A stretch of 64,000 nucleotides of DNA from Chlorobiaceae bacterium (GTDB lineage Bacteria > Bacteroidota > Ignavibacteria > Ignavibacteriales > Ignavibacteriaceae): positions 1 through 64,000 of the forward strand of contig PNNF01000012.1 in assembly GCA_013824085.1 (NCBI GenBank), read 5' to 3'. Position numbers and translations under genes: made by a program. The notes under the pieces are model-generated. The model was not told the origin of the DNA. It made no database searches and saw only the letters and a program-made list of their open reading frames with translations. Positions 62,517-64,000 of this stretch are shown piece by piece; the stretch's first letter is position 1, and each line of letters begins with the position of its first letter.

Positions 62517-64000
62517 TTAGTCTCGCTTGTCAATTGAACTTCTGAATCAGAATAAGCAGAAATAGGAACGCAACTGCAAACAAGATTTCTATCTCCATAA
62601 GCACTATTCACTCTTGCAACGCTAGGCCAAAATTTATTTCCTCTGACAGTCTCAGTTGGGAACGCAGCTTTTTCTCGCGAATATTTGTGTTGCCAATTAT
62701 CACTAATCACCATTTGAGCCGTGTGTGGAGCGTTCTTCAAGACATTGTCAGTTGTGTCATAAACTCCTGATTCAATTTCAAGAATTTCATTTTTAATTGA
62801 GATCATCGAATCACAAAATCTATCCAATTCTATTTTCGATTCACTTTCTGTTGGCTCTACCATTAAAGTACCAACAACAGGAAAAGAAACTGTTGGTGCA
62901 TGAAAGCCATAATCCATCAGTCTTTTTGCAATATCCTCAACTTCAATGTTTGCAGATTTTTTAAATTCTCTCATATCAAAAATTAATTCGTGAGCTACTC
63001 TTCCATTAACTCCCGTGTAAAGAACTTTAAAATGTTTTTCAAGTCTTGCTTTTAAATAATTTGCATTAAGAATCGCAACTCTTGTAACTTCAGTTAATCC
63101 TTCACCTGCAAGCATTTTGATATACGCTAATGAGATTAATAAAATATTGCTACTTCCATAAGGAGCTGCAGAAATTGCATTAATAGCTTTTTCTCCACCA
63201 ACTTTTACAACTGAATGTCCGGGTAAAAATGGTCTTAAGTGTTCAGCACAACAGATTGGACCCATTCCAGGACCGCCGCCACCGTGTGGAATTGCAAAAG
63301 TTTTATGTAGATTTAAATGACAAACATCAGCGCCAATAATTTTCGGACTTGTTAATCCAACTTGAGCATTCATGTTTGCGCCATCCATATAAACTTGTCC
63401 ACCAAATGAATGAACAATTTCACAAATCTCCATGATGTTATCTTCAAAAACACCATGCGTTGAAGGATAAGTAACCATAAGCGAGGAGAGATCATCTTTA
63501 TAAAGTTCAGCTTTTTTCTTCAAGTCAATAAAATCAACGTTGCCGTTCTCATCACAATTAACCACAACTACTTTCATCCCCGCCATTACAGCACTTGCAG
63601 GATTTGTTCCATGTGCAGAGCAAGGAATCAAAACTACATTTCGATTATGTTCGCCGCGACTGATATGATATGCGCGAATCACCATCAACCCAGCATACTC
63701 GCCTTGTGCACCAGAATTTGGTTGAAGTGAAACGCCGGAAAATCCTGTAACAAGTGTTAAATAATTTTCTAATTCTTCAATAATTTTTTTGTATCCCAAC
63801 ACTTGGTCTTCGGGAGCGAATGGATGTATCAAAGCAAATTCAGGAATTGTAATCGGTAACATTGACGCGGTTGAATTTAACTTCATAGTGCAAGAGCCCA
63901 ATGGAATCATTGAGGCAGTGAGTGATAAATCTTTATTCTCTAATTTTTTTGAGTAACGTAGCAATTCTGTTTCAGAGTGATATGAATTAAAAATAGGATG
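62513..64000 (-). CDS. gcvP: Glycine dehydrogenase (decarboxylating), P-protein, C-terminal part (cut by window edge)
   Basis: At least 496 residues of the C-terminal half are present and the frame is still open at base 64000. A local TTG at 63964 is not the start: the preceding codons encode [12 protein letters not shown], the sequence that comes before LLRY in full-length P-proteins. PLP-enzyme motifs: [42 protein letters not shown], and the PLP lysine in [20 protein letters not shown]. The P-protein decarboxylates glycine and hands the aminomethyl group to lipoylated GcvH, so it depends on LipA/LipB and Lpd encoded elsewhere in this window. Whether the gene is one- or two-subunit type is not visible here. 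Confidence 0.95.
   Translation of the reverse strand, partial: HPIFNSYHSETELLRYSKKLENKDLSLTASMIPLGSCTMKLNSTASMLPITIPEFALIHPFAPEDQVLGYKKIIEELENYLTLVTGFSGVSLQPNSGAQGEYAGLMVIRAYHISRGEHNRNVVLIPCSAHGTNPASAVMAGMKVVVVNCDENGNVDFIDLKKKAELYKDDLSSLMVTYPSTHGVFEDNIMEICEIVHSFGGQVYMDGANMNAQVGLTSPKIIGADVCHLNLHKTFAIPHGGGGPGMGPICCAEHLRPFLPGHSVVKVGGEKAINAISAAPYGSSNILLISLAYIKMLAGEGLTEVTRVAILNANYLKARLEKHFKVLYTGVNGRVAHELIFDMREFKKSANIEVEDIAKRLMDYGFHAPTVSFPVVGTLMVEPTESESKIELDRFCDSMISIKNEILEIESGVYDTTDNVLKNAPHTAQMVISDNWQHKYSREKAAFPTETVRGNKFWPSVARVNSAYGDRNLVCSCVPISAYSDSEVQLTSETK

Noticed and set aside
62513-63964. gcvP as a complete 483-residue subunit gene
   Set aside because: The apparent start is an internal TTG. 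Codons upstream continue the family sequence to the window edge, so the gene is cut by the window.

Overview
The window is a strongly AT-rich bacterial chromosome segment with dense coding. The lineage is most likely Bacteroidota/Chlorobiota (FCB group), probably Ignavibacteria or a close relative. The pointers are secreted proteins ending in the type IX secretion (T9SS) sorting domain that opens with YPNPFNP, a PorV/PorQ-like outer membrane protein, TonB-dependent receptors, a fused E1 alpha/beta 2-oxoacid dehydrogenase, a DUF2851 protein and the Bacteroidota-type AMP nucleosidase. Promoters of the Bacteroidota form (TTTG, about 19-20 bases, TAnnTTTG) are visible, the clearest being upstream of tRNA-Phe. 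No rRNA, CRISPR array, phage or insertion sequence was seen. The lineage is inferred from gene families, not from a marker gene.

Layout. 1-486: non-coding, with two copies of a ~163 bp direct repeat. 487-13491 (minus): seven tightly packed genes for exported or outer-membrane proteins (two with a clear T9SS sorting domain plus one probable, two lipoproteins, a TonB-dependent receptor, a PorV-like barrel, a phospholipase-D-fold protein). 13565-20406 (minus): lpd, lipB, fused E1, E2 and lipA, a set that both builds and lipoylates a 2-oxoacid dehydrogenase complex. 20738-22690 (minus): an orphan PAS/GAF histidine kinase. 22821-26270 (plus): Fur-type regulator, FeoA, FeoB and a metallo-beta-lactamase-fold hydrolase. 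26335-30116 (plus): a TolB-like propeller, an M28 peptidase and a lipoprotein. 30433-31331: AMP nucleosidase, a strong terminator and tRNA-Phe. 31401-35666: clpS, etfBA, a bifunctional-nuclease-domain protein and DUF2851.

35980-44833 (minus): a nine-gene run purN-purH-mreB-mreC-mreD-mrdA-rodA-dcd-pyrF, joining nucleotide synthesis to cell-elongation machinery. 44889-49397 (minus): pyrG with a TPR protein, then a mitochondrial-type citrate synthase. 49516-52765: divergent TonB receptor and glycosyltransferase. 52836-56036 (plus): nucleoside salvage operon cdd-tdk-nupC-punA. 56378-60089: GNAT acetyltransferase and a large T9SS-exported Asp-box propeller. 60078-64000 (minus): gcvP (cut by the window edge), a CoA-binding protein, a BamA/TamA-like barrel and rsmE.

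Most of the window is housekeeping. The part least explained by known pathways is the seven-gene surface operon at 487-13491. Other points are a glycosyltransferase whose reading frame extends upstream of any normal start codon, a hairpin-rich leader before AMP nucleosidase, EF-hand-like loops in two adjacent exported proteins, and the repeat region at the left edge.
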